NCBI RefSeq assembly: GCF_900291975.1
Contig: NZ_OMPN01000001.1
Location: 310,001-374,000 of the forward strand
Direction of reading: 5' to 3'
Origin: Agathobaculum massiliense
GTDB taxonomy: Bacteria > Bacillota > Clostridia > Oscillospirales > Butyricicoccaceae
Length of the DNA stretch: 64,000 bases
The notes beneath the pieces are model-generated. The model did no database searches. It saw only the letters and a program-made list of their open reading frames with translations, and was not told where the DNA came from. Each line of letters starts with the position of its first letter. The stretch's first letter is position 1. This document shows positions 52,723 to 61,281 of this stretch, one piece after another. The translations under genes were made by a program, and so were the position numbers.

Positions 52723-53090
52723 GCCCTATCCACTCCTTTCTTCTGCAGCCAGCCGCGCAGCCGGTCCTCGTCCGCGCCAAGCGTGCGCGCCTGCGCCGCC
52801 AGCGCGCCGATCTGCGCGCCGATCTCTTCCAGGCGCCGCTCGCGCAGCACCGTCATGTTATCCGAAATAAAATTCCCCCGTCCCTTGGCCGCGTAGATCA
52901 CGCCGCGCCGCTCCAACTCTCCATACGCGCGCTGAATCGTGTTCGGGTTGATCGAAAGCTCCATCGCAAGCTGGCGTACGCTGGGGATCTGCGTATCCGC
53001 AGGCAGCGCCCCGCGCAGCGCAAGCTCCTCAATACCGTCCACCACCTGTTCATAGATGGGCCGCGGGTCCCGATAATCGATTTTTATCAC
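52719..53090 (-). CDS. GntR family regulator, YtrA subfamily
   Basis: A 123-residue short GntR protein with winged helix (PSVRQLAMELSINPNTIQRA, then YGELERRGVIYAAKGRGNF) and a small dimerisation tail, the YtrA layout. The start is a GTG at 53090 with AAAGGAGG upstream. It probably represses its own ABC operon through the palindrome at 53132-53152 until a cell-wall-active signal is present, as known for YtrA relatives. Confidence 0.9.
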   Translation of the reverse strand: MIKIDYRDPRPIYEQVVDGIEELALRGALPADTQIPSVRQLAMELSINPNTIQRAYGELERRGVIYAAKGRGNFISDNMTVLRERRLEEIGAQIGALAAQARTLGADEDRLRGWLQKKGVDRA

Positions 53091-53131
53091 ATTGCGCGCC
53101 TCCTTTCCAGTCGTGTTCCATATGTTCTATC

Positions 53132-53186
53132 TGTATTATTCGTTCTAATACACTTGAAGTATAGCAAATCTTTTTCTCCCTGTCAA
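53132..53186 (-). promoter_or_regulatory. gntR-ABC promoter with operator
   Basis: TTGACA (53181-53186), 17 bases, TATACT (53158-53163). Just downstream, near the transcript start, TGTATTA-N7-TAATACA (53132-53152) is a perfect inverted repeat of the type bound by YtrA regulators. Confidence 0.82.
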
Positions 53187-53206
53187 TCGCTTTTTTGCGC
53201 GATGTA

Positions 53207-53215
53207 TGCTATACT
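53207..53215 (+). promoter_or_regulatory. Extended -10 promoter of ung
   Basis: TGCTATACT (TGn plus TATACT at 53210-53215), about 30 bases before ung; no good -35. Confidence 0.6.
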
Positions 53216-53244
53216 GGTTGCAAACACTGTTCAGGAGGCCGCAC

Positions 53245-53919
53245 ATGGTACATTTGGGAAACGACTGGGATACGCTGCTCACCGGCGAATTCCAGCAGGA
53301 ATATTATAAGAAAATACGCTACTGGCTCAAGAAAGAATATGCCGAGCAGACGGTTTACCCCCCTATGGAGGATATTTTTAACGCCCTGCGCTACACGCCC
53401 TATCACGAGGTAAAGGCCGTTATTCTGGGGCAGGACCCTTACCACGGCCCCGGGCAGGCGCACGGCCTCTGTTTTTCCGTCCAGCCGGGCGTACAGCCGC
53501 CGCCGAGCCTGCTGAACATTTTTCAGGAGCTGCAGAGCGATCTCGGCATCACGCCTCCGGCGGGCGGCACGCTGACCAAATGGGCCGAGCGCGGCGTGCT
53601 GCTGCTCAACACCACCCTGACCGTACGGCGCGGACAGGCCAACAGCCATAAGAACATCGGCTGGACAACCTTTACCGATCACGTCATCCAGAAGCTCAAC
53701 GAGCATGAACGGCCGGTTGTGTTCCTGCTCTGGGGCGGCAACGCGCGCAGCAAAAAGAGCCTGATTACCGCGCCGCAGCATCTGGTGCTCGAATGCGCGC
53801 ACCCGTCGCCGCTGTCGGCGTTTAACGGTTTTTTTGGCTGCCGGCATTTTTCCAAATGCAATGCCTTCCTGGAAAGGAACGGCGTCGAGCCGATCGACTG
53901 GGATCTGAACCACGATTGA
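53245..53919 (+). CDS. ung: Uracil-DNA glycosylase
   Basis: Family 1 UDG that excises uracil from DNA, 224 residues. The water-activating motif is LGQDPYHGPGQAHGLCFSV near residue 60 and the leucine-loop motif is HPSPLSAFNGFFG near 185. CAGGAGG precedes ATG 53245. It is monocistronic with its own terminator. With mutY and the deoxyinosine glycosylase it makes a third base-excision enzyme in the window. Confidence 0.95.
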   Translation: MVHLGNDWDTLLTGEFQQEYYKKIRYWLKKEYAEQTVYPPMEDIFNALRYTPYHEVKAVILGQDPYHGPGQAHGLCFSVQPGVQPPPSLLNIFQELQSDLGITPPAGGTLTKWAERGVLLLNTTLTVRRGQANSHKNIGWTTFTDHVIQKLNEHERPVVFLLWGGNARSKKSLITAPQHLVLECAHPSPLSAFNGFFGCRHFSKCNAFLERNGVEPIDWDLNHD

Positions 53920-53926
53920 CAGGGCA

Positions 53927-53962
53927 AAAAAAGAGCCTGCTCCGCCGAGCAGGCTCTTTTTT
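53927..53962. terminator. Terminator between ung and the DUF308 gene
   Basis: Perfect 16-base stem (53927-53942 with 53947-53962) with CGCC loop, A6 and T6 flanks, usable in both directions. Confidence 0.92.
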
Positions 53963-53968
53963 CACCCC

Positions 53969-54502
53969 TTACCGATGCAGGGAGGAAGCAAACAGGCCGC
54001 GCATCACCGCCATCAGTCCCTGCGCCATCAAAACAACCGCTACCACTGCGGATATCGCGATTGCAGCAATATCCGGCTTGAAAAAGGTCGCCAGGCCGAA
54101 AACCAGTATGACCAGACCGATCGCCAGCGGCGCGCCCCAGAACAACATGCCCGCCCGGCGATAGATCGCCGCGCCGACGCATTTGATCACGCCGGACAGA
54201 ATTGCCCATCCGGCCAACGCATAGGGCAGCAGCTCCGCCGCCAGCCAGCTGTTGCACACGAACAGGAGGCCGAGCAGCAGATCGATGATCCCGTCCGCCA
54301 AAAACCATCCCGAAGCGATATACGCCCGATGCCGCGCCAGATACACCACTAGGTCGGACGCACCCGACACTAGCATGGCCGCCCCCAGCAGCCACGCGAT
54401 CGACACCAGCGCCGCATCTGGATGGATCAGGAAATACAGCCCCATAATCACCAGAAACATGCCCACTAGAAACCAGATACCACGTCCAAACCAATCTTTC
54501 AT
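53969..54502 (-). CDS. HdeD/DUF308 family membrane protein
   Basis: A 177-residue protein with six hydrophobic segments in paired repeats (GIWFLVGMFLVIMGLYFLI, SGWFLADGIIDLLLGLLFV, MLFWGAPLAIGLVILVFGLA). The family includes the acid-resistance membrane protein HdeD; its biochemical role is unclear. AAGGAGGGG precedes the ATG. It lies 21 bases downstream of ftsH and is probably in the same transcript. Confidence 0.8.
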   Translation of the reverse strand: MKDWFGRGIWFLVGMFLVIMGLYFLIHPDAALVSIAWLLGAAMLVSGASDLVVYLARHRAYIASGWFLADGIIDLLLGLLFVCNSWLAAELLPYALAGWAILSGVIKCVGAAIYRRAGMLFWGAPLAIGLVILVFGLATFFKPDIAAIAISAVVAVVLMAQGLMAVMRGLFASSLHR

Positions 54503-54523
54503 TGCAGCCCCTCCTTAGTCCTT

Positions 54524-56368
54524 TTATTCCTGTTTCTTTTCCAGCATCCCCATAAATTCCTCTCCTGTGATGGTTTCCTTTTCCAGCAGGAAATGCGCCA
54601 GCCGGTGCAGCGACTCCATATTTTCCTGCAAAATGCCGATCGCTTTCTCATGCGCCGCCTTAACGGTCGCCACGACCTCCTGATCGATGTGCGCCGCAGT
54701 TTCCGCTGAGCAGGCCAGCGAAGCGTCGCTCGACAAATACTGGTTCGTCACGGTTTCCAACGCAACCATATCGAATTTGCGGCTCATGCCATACCGGGCG
54801 ATCATCGCGCGCGTCAGTTTGGTCGCCTGCTCAATATCATTGGAGGCGCCTGTCGTGACCGAACCGAAGACCAGCTCCTCGGCCGAACGGCCGCCGGTAA
54901 GCGTCGTCACCTTGTTCAGCAGTTCCTCCCTGCTCATCAGATAATGCTCGCCCTCGTCCACCTGCATGGTATAACCCAGCGCGCCCGAGGTGCGCGGCAC
55001 GATCGTGATTTTGGTAACCGGCGCCGAATTGCTCTGCTTGGCCGCGACCAGCGCGTGACCGATCTCGTGGTATGCAACAATCTCCTTTTCCTTGGGACTG
55101 AGTACCGCGTTTTTGCGCTGCGCACCCGCGATAACCGTCTCCACGCTTTCCTCCAGATCGGGCTGCTCGACCGCGTTCCGCCCCAGCCGGACCGCCCGCA
55201 GCGCCGCCTCGTTGATGATGTTTGCCAAGTCCGCGCCGGACGCGCCCGAGGTTGCCCGCGCGATCGCATTGAAATCGATATGACCGGACATATGCACGTC
55301 CTTAGCGTGGACCTTCAAAATCGCAATACGTCCCTGCAGGTCGGGCAGTTCGACAGGGATGCGGCGGTCAAACCGGCCTGGGCGCAGCAGCGCGGGGTCG
55401 AGCGATTCCGGCCGGTTGGTCGCGGCCAGGATCACAACGCCCTTGGTCCCGTCAAAACCGTCCATTTCGGTCAAAAGCTGGTTGAGCGTCTGTTCACGCT
55501 CGTCGTTGCCGCCAAAGCCCGCGCCATCGCGCTTTTTACCGATGGTATCAATCTCGTCAATGAATACGATGCAGGGCGCTTTCTCGCTCGCCTGCTTGAA
55601 CAGGTCGCGCACCTTGGCCGCGCCCATGCCGACAAACATCTCGACAAACTCCGAGCCGGAGATCGAGAAGAACGGTACATGCGCCTCACCCGCGACCGCC
55701 TTGGCAAGCAGCGTTTTACCGGTACCCGGCGGGCCGACGAGCAACGCGCCCTTGGGCAGCTTGGCACCGATCGACGCATACTTTCCCGGGTTGTGGAGGA
55801 AGTCTACAATCTCCCGCAGGGCCTCCTTCGCCTCGTCCTGTCCGGCGACGTCCGCAAAGGTCTTGCCGGTTTCGGTTTCGGCATAGATCTTGGCGTTGGA
55901 TTTGCCGAAGCTCATGGCGTTCCCGCCCATACTCTTCATCATTTTTTTGCTGAGCCACTGGCCGACCACCAAGATAATGACGATTGGGATCGCATAGCCA
56001 AGCAGCAGGCTCAGCAACGGCGAGGCCTGTGTCGGGATCTCGGAAGCAAATTTTACGCTGTCTGCGTCCAGCAGGCGCTCGACCAAATCCTGATCCGGAA
56101 AGATGCCGGTTTTATAGACCGCAGCCTTCCCGTCCTCGTTTTTACCTTCAAATACGATCTGCTCCTCCTGCTTGTCGTAGGCAACCGTTTCCACCCGTCC
56201 ATCGTCCACCATGGACAGGAATTCATCATAGCCGACTTCGGTCACCTGCCGCTGCGCCAGCATTGGGAACAGCAGCCAATTGAGCAACATAAGCACGACC
56301 AATGTGACCGCGTAATAAAAAATAAGCGGTTTTTTCGGCGTTTTGGAACCATTTGCAGGTCCAACCAT
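54524..56368 (-). CDS. ftsH: ATP-dependent zinc metalloprotease FtsH
   Basis: Membrane-bound AAA+ protease, 614 residues. Two membrane segments (about 15-37 and 117-138) flank a small extracellular domain. Walker A GPPGTGKT is 212-219, Walker B ends in FIDEID near 269-274, the pore loop is FVGMGA (245-250), the second region of homology includes ATNRP and RPGRFDRR, and the zinc site is HEIGH (434-438). It degrades membrane and regulatory proteins. It starts one base after a MarR gene, an unusual context. Confidence 0.95.
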   Translation of the reverse strand: MVGPANGSKTPKKPLIFYYAVTLVVLMLLNWLLFPMLAQRQVTEVGYDEFLSMVDDGRVETVAYDKQEEQIVFEGKNEDGKAAVYKTGIFPDQDLVERLLDADSVKFASEIPTQASPLLSLLLGYAIPIVIILVVGQWLSKKMMKSMGGNAMSFGKSNAKIYAETETGKTFADVAGQDEAKEALREIVDFLHNPGKYASIGAKLPKGALLVGPPGTGKTLLAKAVAGEAHVPFFSISGSEFVEMFVGMGAAKVRDLFKQASEKAPCIVFIDEIDTIGKKRDGAGFGGNDEREQTLNQLLTEMDGFDGTKGVVILAATNRPESLDPALLRPGRFDRRIPVELPDLQGRIAILKVHAKDVHMSGHIDFNAIARATSGASGADLANIINEAALRAVRLGRNAVEQPDLEESVETVIAGAQRKNAVLSPKEKEIVAYHEIGHALVAAKQSNSAPVTKITIVPRTSGALGYTMQVDEGEHYLMSREELLNKVTTLTGGRSAEELVFGSVTTGASNDIEQATKLTRAMIARYGMSRKFDMVALETVTNQYLSSDASLACSAETAAHIDQEVVATVKAAHEKAIGILQENMESLHRLAHFLLEKETITGEEFMGMLEKKQE

Positions 56369-56369
56369 A

Positions 56370-56831
56370 TCATTTCACCTTTCTTTCCCGTTGTTCCAGC
56401 AGCGCGTCCAGATTGCGCTGCATTTTCTTCATAATCCGATGCACGGTCAGCAATTCCTCGTCCGAGATACCCTGCCGCAGCTGCCGTGCAACCTCCCAAC
56501 AGCTTTTCTGCAGCTGCGCCGCCGCTGCGGCGCCTTCCCCGCACAGGCGGAGATGCACGACGCGGCGGTCGCTTTCATCCCGCTCGCAGGCAAGGAAGCC
56601 GCGCCGGTGCAGCCCATCCACGCTGCGCGCGACCAGCGCCTTGGAAATGCCGCGGGACTGCGCGATGTCGGTTGCGGTATCCTGCTCCGGCGCATAGTGG
56701 CACAGGAACAGCAGCACCGCGGTTTCGTTCGGCGAAAGCTGGTATCCAGCGGCCGCATCCTGAAGGCAGCTTCGGTACAGCTTTTCCAGCTTGGCCGTAT
56801 CCTTCAAAAAATCGTCTTCCCAGTGGAGCAT
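56370..56831 (-). CDS. MarR family transcriptional regulator
   Basis: A 153-residue winged-helix protein. The DNA-reading part is DIAQSRGISKALVARSVDGL and the wing is ERDESDRRVVHLRL. GGGAGG 7 bases before the ATG at 56831 fixes the start. It directly precedes ftsH and the DUF308 gene. Two TTGTTAACA-like boxes lie in its promoter region and suggest autorepression. Confidence 0.88.
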   Translation of the reverse strand: MLHWEDDFLKDTAKLEKLYRSCLQDAAAGYQLSPNETAVLLFLCHYAPEQDTATDIAQSRGISKALVARSVDGLHRRGFLACERDESDRRVVHLRLCGEGAAAAAQLQKSCWEVARQLRQGISDEELLTVHRIMKKMQRNLDALLEQRERKVK

Positions 56832-56880
56832 TCCACGGCCTCCCTTCCGAATGCTTCCATTATCTCTATGGTACTTCAAT

Positions 56881-56914
56881 TTGTTAACAGCATCAACCAT
56901 TTATTTGTAAACAA
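56881..56914. promoter_or_regulatory. Twin palindromic boxes upstream of marR-ftsH
   Basis: TTGTTAACA (56881-56889) and TTGTAAACAA (56905-56914), about 24 bases apart. The first overlaps a possible -35 (TTAACA) placed 17 bases before GATAAT on the minus strand. They are candidate MarR operators. Confidence 0.55.
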
Positions 56915-56921
56915 TTTGCAA

Positions 56922-56962
56922 AATCAAAACGGCCGTCCCCACAGCGCAGGGAGCGGCCGTTC
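56922..56962 (-). terminator. Terminator of the tautomerase gene
   Basis: Stem of 12 pairs with one bulge (about 56928-56939 with 56949-56961), followed by TTTT on the minus strand. Confidence 0.75.
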
Positions 56963-56978
56963 CGCACACCGAAAAGCC

Positions 56979-57320
56979 TTATTTCATGCTACCCAGAGTA
57001 CCCCAGTTGGCAAATTCCCCATAGGAAAGGTAAATGCCATCCTGCGGCAGGCCGGTCGTCTGCTGCACCGCGGTGAACGCGGCCTCAGTAAAGGCTTTCT
57101 TGTTTTCAAACTCGGTAGAGCCGTAGCAGCGCACATCCAGGAACGCCAACTCCCGTTTTCCCCCCGCAAAATACATGCTGTGTCCATCCGAAATATCAAC
57201 CATCAGCTTTGCCTCGGTCTTGCCCGGGATCACGCTGATTTTGCGGCCCAGCTCGCTTTTGAGCGCGTCTTTTTGCTCTTCGGAAAGGATTTTGGACGTA
57301 GAAATACCAATATAAGGCAT
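56979..57320 (-). CDS. MIF-like tautomerase
   Basis: A 113-residue member of the macrophage-migration-inhibitory-factor branch of the tautomerase superfamily. After Met removal, Pro is the first residue (MPYIGISTSK), the expected catalytic base. LMVDISDGHSMYFAGG and the C-terminal YLSYGEFANWG also fit. In known relatives the activity is phenylpyruvate or related keto-enol tautomerisation; the native substrate here is unknown. GGGGTG precedes ATG 57320. Confidence 0.85.
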   Translation of the reverse strand: MPYIGISTSKILSEEQKDALKSELGRKISVIPGKTEAKLMVDISDGHSMYFAGGKRELAFLDVRCYGSTEFENKKAFTEAAFTAVQQTTGLPQDGIYLSYGEFANWGTLGSMK

Positions 57321-57351
57321 AATAAGCACCCCGTTTTCAACTGTTTCTTTT

Positions 57352-57380
57352 ATTATAGCATCCTGCCGCCCCTGTGACAA
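57352..57380 (-). promoter_or_regulatory. Promoter of the tautomerase gene
   Basis: TTGTCA (57375-57380), 17 bases, TATAAT (57352-57357) on the minus strand. Confidence 0.82.
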
Positions 57381-57424
57381 GCAAACAAATTTATAAACGC
57401 TTTGTTAATTTTGCTCAAATTCTA

Positions 57425-57453
57425 TGCACACACGTCCTGTTTTGTGGTATGAT
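57425..57453 (+). promoter_or_regulatory. Promoter of the alpha/beta hydrolase gene
   Basis: TGCACA (57425-57430), 17 bases, TATGAT (57448-57453). Confidence 0.5.
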
Positions 57454-57492
57454 ATTGGCAGTAACTCTACCCGCCGAACGGATGTGTGCTAT

Positions 57493-58464
57493 ATGAATAT
57501 CAAGTGTACCCAAAATATTTATAAAAGCGCGAACGGTGTGTCCAATGTCACATACTATATCCTGACGCCGGAACAGTCCGAGCTGCGCGGTATCGTGCAG
57601 TTGTCCCACGGCATGTGCGAATATTTTTCGCGTTATACCGCTTTTGCAAAATATCTGTGCGGTCTCGGCTTTATCGTCTGCGGGAACGACCATATCGGCC
57701 ACGGCGCTTCGGTTTCCCGCGATGCCGACCTCGGCTTTTTTTCCGTACGGGACGGCTGGAAGTACCTTGTTGAAGACGTCAAGCAGCTCACCGACCTGAT
57801 GCAGCACCGATACCCGAACCTGCCCTACTTTATCTTGGGGCATTCCATGGGGTCTTTGATCGTGCGCCTGTACCTGACCGAGTACGGCGACCGCTTATCC
57901 GGCTGTATCCTGACCGGCACGGCCGGCCCGCAGCCGGCGGCGATCAGCGCCGCGCACCTTGCCGACTCGATCGCACGCAGCCGCGGCGTGACCTACCGCA
58001 GCGGCTTCCTATCCACCATCACGTTTCGGGGCTATAACCGCCGGATCAAGAACCCGCACTCGATCTTCGACTGGATCAGCCGTGACAGGGATGTGGTTTC
58101 CCTTTACCAGTCGGATGAAAAATGCAATTTTATCTTCACCGCAACCGGCTTTCGCGACCTGTACACTCTGGTCATCAAGGCCAACGCGAACAGCACGTTC
58201 CGCCGGACGCCAAACACGCTTCCGCTCCTGTTTCTGTCCGGAGATAAGGATCCTGTCGGAAAATATGGAGAGGGCGTGCGGCGGGTCGTCAACCTGTACC
58301 GCGGCGCGGGTCTGAAAAACATCGAGGTGATTTTCTATAAGGATGCGCGGCACGATATCTTCAACGAGCTTGACCGGCTGCAGGCGTTCGGCGATATTTC
58401 CCGCTGGCTGGAAGCGCAGCTCAGCGCGCAGGCTGAAGCGAGGGACGAACAGGCAGTCAACTGA
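57493..58464 (+). CDS. Alpha/beta hydrolase, monoacylglycerol-lipase-like
   Basis: A 323-residue serine hydrolase. The nucleophile elbow is FILGHSMGS near residue 117, the acid is probably in SGDKDPVG and the histidine in KDARHDIFNE. LSHGMCEYFSRYTAFAKYL near residue 38 resembles the HG oxyanion region of monoacylglycerol lipases and lysophospholipases. ATG 57493 is chosen because an upstream frame extension would begin before the predicted transcript start; the ribosome site (GGATG) is weak. Confidence 0.85.
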   Translation: MNIKCTQNIYKSANGVSNVTYYILTPEQSELRGIVQLSHGMCEYFSRYTAFAKYLCGLGFIVCGNDHIGHGASVSRDADLGFFSVRDGWKYLVEDVKQLTDLMQHRYPNLPYFILGHSMGSLIVRLYLTEYGDRLSGCILTGTAGPQPAAISAAHLADSIARSRGVTYRSGFLSTITFRGYNRRIKNPHSIFDWISRDRDVVSLYQSDEKCNFIFTATGFRDLYTLVIKANANSTFRRTPNTLPLLFLSGDKDPVGKYGEGVRRVVNLYRGAGLKNIEVIFYKDARHDIFNELDRLQAFGDISRWLEAQLSAQAEARDEQAVN

Positions 58465-58470
58465 CAAAGC

Positions 58471-58499
58471 AAAACACCGGCAAAAAGCCGGTGTTTTTT
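58471..58499. terminator. Terminator between the hydrolase and HAD genes
   Basis: Perfect 11-base stem (58471-58481 with 58487-58497), A5 loop, T6 on the plus strand and T5 within the loop side for the minus strand. Confidence 0.88.
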
Positions 58500-58500
58500 G

Positions 58501-59115
58501 TTACAGCAGGAGGAGCTCAGATGGATGCGTCAGCCGCATATCAGCCTGCAGCGCATCCGGCGTTTCACTGCCCCACAGGGCCAGGCCGCTTTTGACCCCC
58601 GCCGCCGCGGCACACTGCATATCGTAGGCACTGTCCCCAATGTAAACGGCCTGCTCCGCCGAACCGCCCAGGCGGCGGATGCATTCCACCAGCCCGTCCG
58701 GCGCGGGTTTCGGATGCTCGATATCGTCCGCGCAGACGATCGCGTCAAAATAGTGGTTCAGCCCCAAAGGGGTAAACCCGTACCCCAACTGCAGCCTAGT
58801 GCGCGAGGTCACGATCCCGCAACGCTTCCCCGCGGCGTGCAGCGCCTCGAGCACGGGGATGATCCCCTCGTAAACCTCCACCTCATGCAGGCGGTCGCGC
58901 GACAGCGTCTCCCAGCGCGCCATGACCGGCTCTATCCTTTCCGCCGGGATAGCCAGCTTTTCCAGGGACTTTCGTCCCGGCATGCCGAACGAAAAGCGCA
59001 GCTCCTCCAACGAGTAGTGGTATCCGAACTCCCGCAGCGCCTGTTGAAAGGATTGCTGGTCAACCGCTGCCGTATCGATCAGGGTCCCGTCAATATCAAA
59101 AACAAAACAGTTCAT
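58501..59115 (-). CDS. HAD family phosphatase (PGM/phosphatase-like, subfamily IA)
   Basis: A 204-residue HAD hydrolase with a helical cap. Motif I is FDIDGTLIDT, motif II IVTSRT, motif III lysine in HPKPAPDGLVE and motif IV IGDSAYDMQCA. It resembles phosphoglycolate phosphatase and beta-phosphoglucomutase-type enzymes. GGAGG precedes the ATG, which overlaps the ROK gene's stop (ATGA). The pairing with a sugar-type regulator suggests a phosphosugar substrate. Confidence 0.88.
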   Translation of the reverse strand: MNCFVFDIDGTLIDTAAVDQQSFQQALREFGYHYSLEELRFSFGMPGRKSLEKLAIPAERIEPVMARWETLSRDRLHEVEVYEGIIPVLEALHAAGKRCGIVTSRTRLQLGYGFTPLGLNHYFDAIVCADDIEHPKPAPDGLVECIRRLGGSAEQAVYIGDSAYDMQCAAAAGVKSGLALWGSETPDALQADMRLTHPSELLLL

Positions 59116-60092
59116 AGGCGTTCCTCCACCAATCCGAGTGCAAGCGCGCACAGTCCAGCCTCATAATCCTGTGTGAATTCCCGCGAAAGCTCGATTACCG
59201 GCAGCGCCTGCGGCGGCAGCGTCTGCGCACAGGCGTTGCGGATACGCTCCACCTTGCCGGAAATCAGCGGGTCGTCGTACAGCACCACGCGGTCCGGATT
59301 GAGCAGCGCGGCATACGCCCGAATCACCTGCATATAGTACGCCACCATATCCGCTCCCGCAAAATGGCTTTTGGCATATTCCAAATTGTTTTTGATCGGC
59401 AGATAATGCAGCTCCCCGGCAAACCCATTCGCGCCATGAAACGCCTTTCCGCCGATCGCGGCGCCCGCGCCGATGCCCGACCGCCCCAGATAAACGCATA
59501 CCAATGCTTTGGGCACCTGCTTTCTCCGGCAGCAGCAGCCGATCGACACCAGATACATATCCCGTTCGACCGCCACGGGCAGGCCGAAGCTATGTTCCAG
59601 ATGCGCCTGCAAGCTCACGCCCCGCAGCTCCGGATGGCCGACCGAGCTGGCCGCCACGCCATTCTGCAACGGGCCGTCATAGCCCATTGCAGCAGCCGCA
59701 AGCTGCGGGTAACGCGCTTTCACACGCATCGCCAGCGTGTCTATATCGGGCAGGATACCGTTTGTGCTTTCGGCCTCCTCCTGCTCCAGACGTGTTCCAT
59801 TCAAATCGCACACAAACCAGCTGAGCCGCCGCCCCTCCAGCCGCAGGCACAGGAACAGGCGGTATGCCGGATCCAGCGCATACTGCTTCGCGCACCGCCC
59901 GCCGGTGGAGGCCGCCGTTCCGGTTTCCTTCGCCTCTCCCGCTTCCACCAGATCGTCTACGATGCGGCTGACTGTCGGAAAGCTGAGGCCGGTCCGGCGC
60001 GCCAGCTCGTTCTTGCTGTGCTCGCCGCCCCCGCGCATAGCCTCTCGGATCAACGTCATATTGACCTGCTTGAGACGTCCGGCGTCCGCCAT
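59112..60092 (-). CDS. ROK family transcriptional regulator
   Basis: A 326-residue NagC/XylR-type regulator. The N-terminal winged helix is HSKNELARRTGLSFPTVSRI followed by GRCAKQYALDP. The C-terminal ROK fold is present (LVCVYLGRSGIGAGAAIGGK, FAGELHYLPI), but the zinc-binding CxCGxxGC motif is missing and the phosphate-loop sequences are degenerate, so it is a sensor rather than a kinase. GGAGGGGG precedes the ATG. The HAD gene overlaps it. Confidence 0.85.
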   Translation of the reverse strand: MADAGRLKQVNMTLIREAMRGGGEHSKNELARRTGLSFPTVSRIVDDLVEAGEAKETGTAASTGGRCAKQYALDPAYRLFLCLRLEGRRLSWFVCDLNGTRLEQEEAESTNGILPDIDTLAMRVKARYPQLAAAAMGYDGPLQNGVAASSVGHPELRGVSLQAHLEHSFGLPVAVERDMYLVSIGCCCRRKQVPKALVCVYLGRSGIGAGAAIGGKAFHGANGFAGELHYLPIKNNLEYAKSHFAGADMVAYYMQVIRAYAALLNPDRVVLYDDPLISGKVERIRNACAQTLPPQALPVIELSREFTQDYEAGLCALALGLVEERL

Positions 60093-60145
60093 TTACCCCC
60101 CTCCTTTTTATCTTACTTTTTAATACTTTTTTAATTTCTGTTTTG

Positions 60146-60174
60146 AGTATACCCCGATCCGTCCTTTTTGTCAA
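60146..60174 (-). promoter_or_regulatory. Promoter of ROK-HAD
   Basis: TTGACA (60169-60174), 17 bases, TATACT (60146-60151) on the minus strand, starting immediately after the rpe terminator. Confidence 0.85.
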
Positions 60175-60175
60175 C

Positions 60176-60212
60176 AAAAAAATACGGGCGGAGTAAAATC
60201 CGCCCGTATTTT
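60176..60212 (-). terminator. Terminator of rpe
   Basis: Perfect 14-base stem (60179-60192 with 60199-60212) and T7 on the minus strand. Confidence 0.92.
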
Positions 60213-60226
60213 CCGGCTCCGCCGGA

Positions 60227-60910
60227 TTATTTCGTCCAAGCTGCTTTGGCTGCCCCCTCCGCAAAGGCCTGATGGAAGCCCTTGACGTTTGCCGCAATAT
60301 CGCCGCCAAACACGGCCGAGCCGGCAACGATCACATCCGCGCCCGCTGCCACGATATCCACGGTATTGTTCAGCTTCGCGCCGCCGTCGATCTCCAGTTC
60401 ACAGGGATAGCCGTGCTTCTGGATTTCCGCGCGCACCGTGCGGATCTTGTCCATGCATTCCGGAATGAAGCCCTGGCCGCCGAATCCCGGCTCCACCGTC
60501 ATAATCAGCACCATATCACAGTATGGCAGCAGCGGGAACAACACGTTCGCCGGCGTACCCGGCTTGATCGTGCAGGAAGCCTTGACACCCGCCGCCTTGA
60601 TTTTTTTGAGCTGCTCCAGTGTATCCCCGTTGGATTCGTAGTGTACTGTGATGATATCCGAACCGGCCTTGATAAAATCATCCAGATACCGGTCCGGATC
60701 GCTGATCATCAGATGTACGTCAAGCACCTTGTCGGTCGCCTTGCGCAGCGCCTTGACAACAGGCGCGCCGATCGTGATGTTTGGAACAAAATGCCCATCC
60801 ATGACATCGACATGCACATATTCCGCGCCCGCGTCGGTGGCAATTTTGATATCGCGTGCAAGATTTGCGAAATCAGCGGACAAAATAGACGGTGAGAGCT
60901 TGATTTCCAT
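60227..60910 (-). CDS. rpe: Ribulose-phosphate 3-epimerase
   Basis: Interconverts ribulose 5-phosphate and xylulose 5-phosphate in the pentose phosphate pathway. It has 227 residues in a TIM barrel. LSPSILSADFANLARDI, HVDVMDGHFVPNITIG with the catalytic aspartate, VHLMISDP, and MTVEPGFGGQGFIPE are all present, with EIDGGAKLNNT near the end. AGGAGG precedes ATG 60910. The mRNA leader is about 130 bases with strong secondary structure. Confidence 0.95.
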   Translation of the reverse strand: MEIKLSPSILSADFANLARDIKIATDAGAEYVHVDVMDGHFVPNITIGAPVVKALRKATDKVLDVHLMISDPDRYLDDFIKAGSDIITVHYESNGDTLEQLKKIKAAGVKASCTIKPGTPANVLFPLLPYCDMVLIMTVEPGFGGQGFIPECMDKIRTVRAEIQKHGYPCELEIDGGAKLNNTVDIVAAGADVIVAGSAVFGGDIAANVKGFHQAFAEGAAKAAWTK

Positions 60911-60960
60911 TGGTTTTTCCTCCTGTAACCGCGCGGGAAAGCGCGGCATAATTTGATACC

Positions 60961-61038
60961 AGGCGCGGCCGCGCCTCCCCTTTTCAGCGCTGCGGCCCGT
61001 CTTTTTGAATACGGGAGCGGCGGGATTCCGCCGCTCCC
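60961..61038 (-). promoter_or_regulatory. Structured leader of rpe
   Basis: Includes a 16-base perfect palindrome (AGGCGCGGCCGCGCCT, 60961-60976) and a GC-rich hairpin (61013-61023 with 61028-61038, GATT loop). Neither has a T tract on the minus strand. No known riboswitch was recognised. Confidence 0.55.
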
Positions 61039-61049
61039 CCTTTGATTTT

Positions 61050-61077
61050 ATTATACCGCATCCGGCGGGTTTTACAA
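61050..61077 (-). promoter_or_regulatory. Promoter of rpe
   Basis: TTGTAA (61072-61077), 16 bases, TATAAT (61050-61055) on the minus strand. Confidence 0.72.
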
Positions 61078-61210
61078 GACCTGATACGCGCGAGTTTCAA
61101 AGAAAACCGGAAAGCAAATTCATCGCTATTTATCCGGTTGGGATTTGTCCGCGCAGCAAGGATATACAGAGAAAACCCTGAATTCCTCCGGAATTTGTCG
61201 CCCTCACCGA

Positions 61211-61239
61211 TTGATTTATACGGGTAAAACAGGTAAAAT
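61211..61239 (+). promoter_or_regulatory. Promoter of purL
   Basis: TTGATT (61211-61216), 17 bases, TAAAAT (61234-61239). Between this and the rpe promoter (61078-61210) nothing else is recognised. Confidence 0.72.
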
Positions 61240-61281
61240 AGATAGTATCTTGTTAAGAATAAAAAGAGAGGACACGATACC

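Noticed and set aside
54944-56434. Long plus-strand open frame opposite ftsH
   Set aside because: FtsH on the minus strand carries every expected motif; the plus frame has low-complexity composition and no ribosome site.
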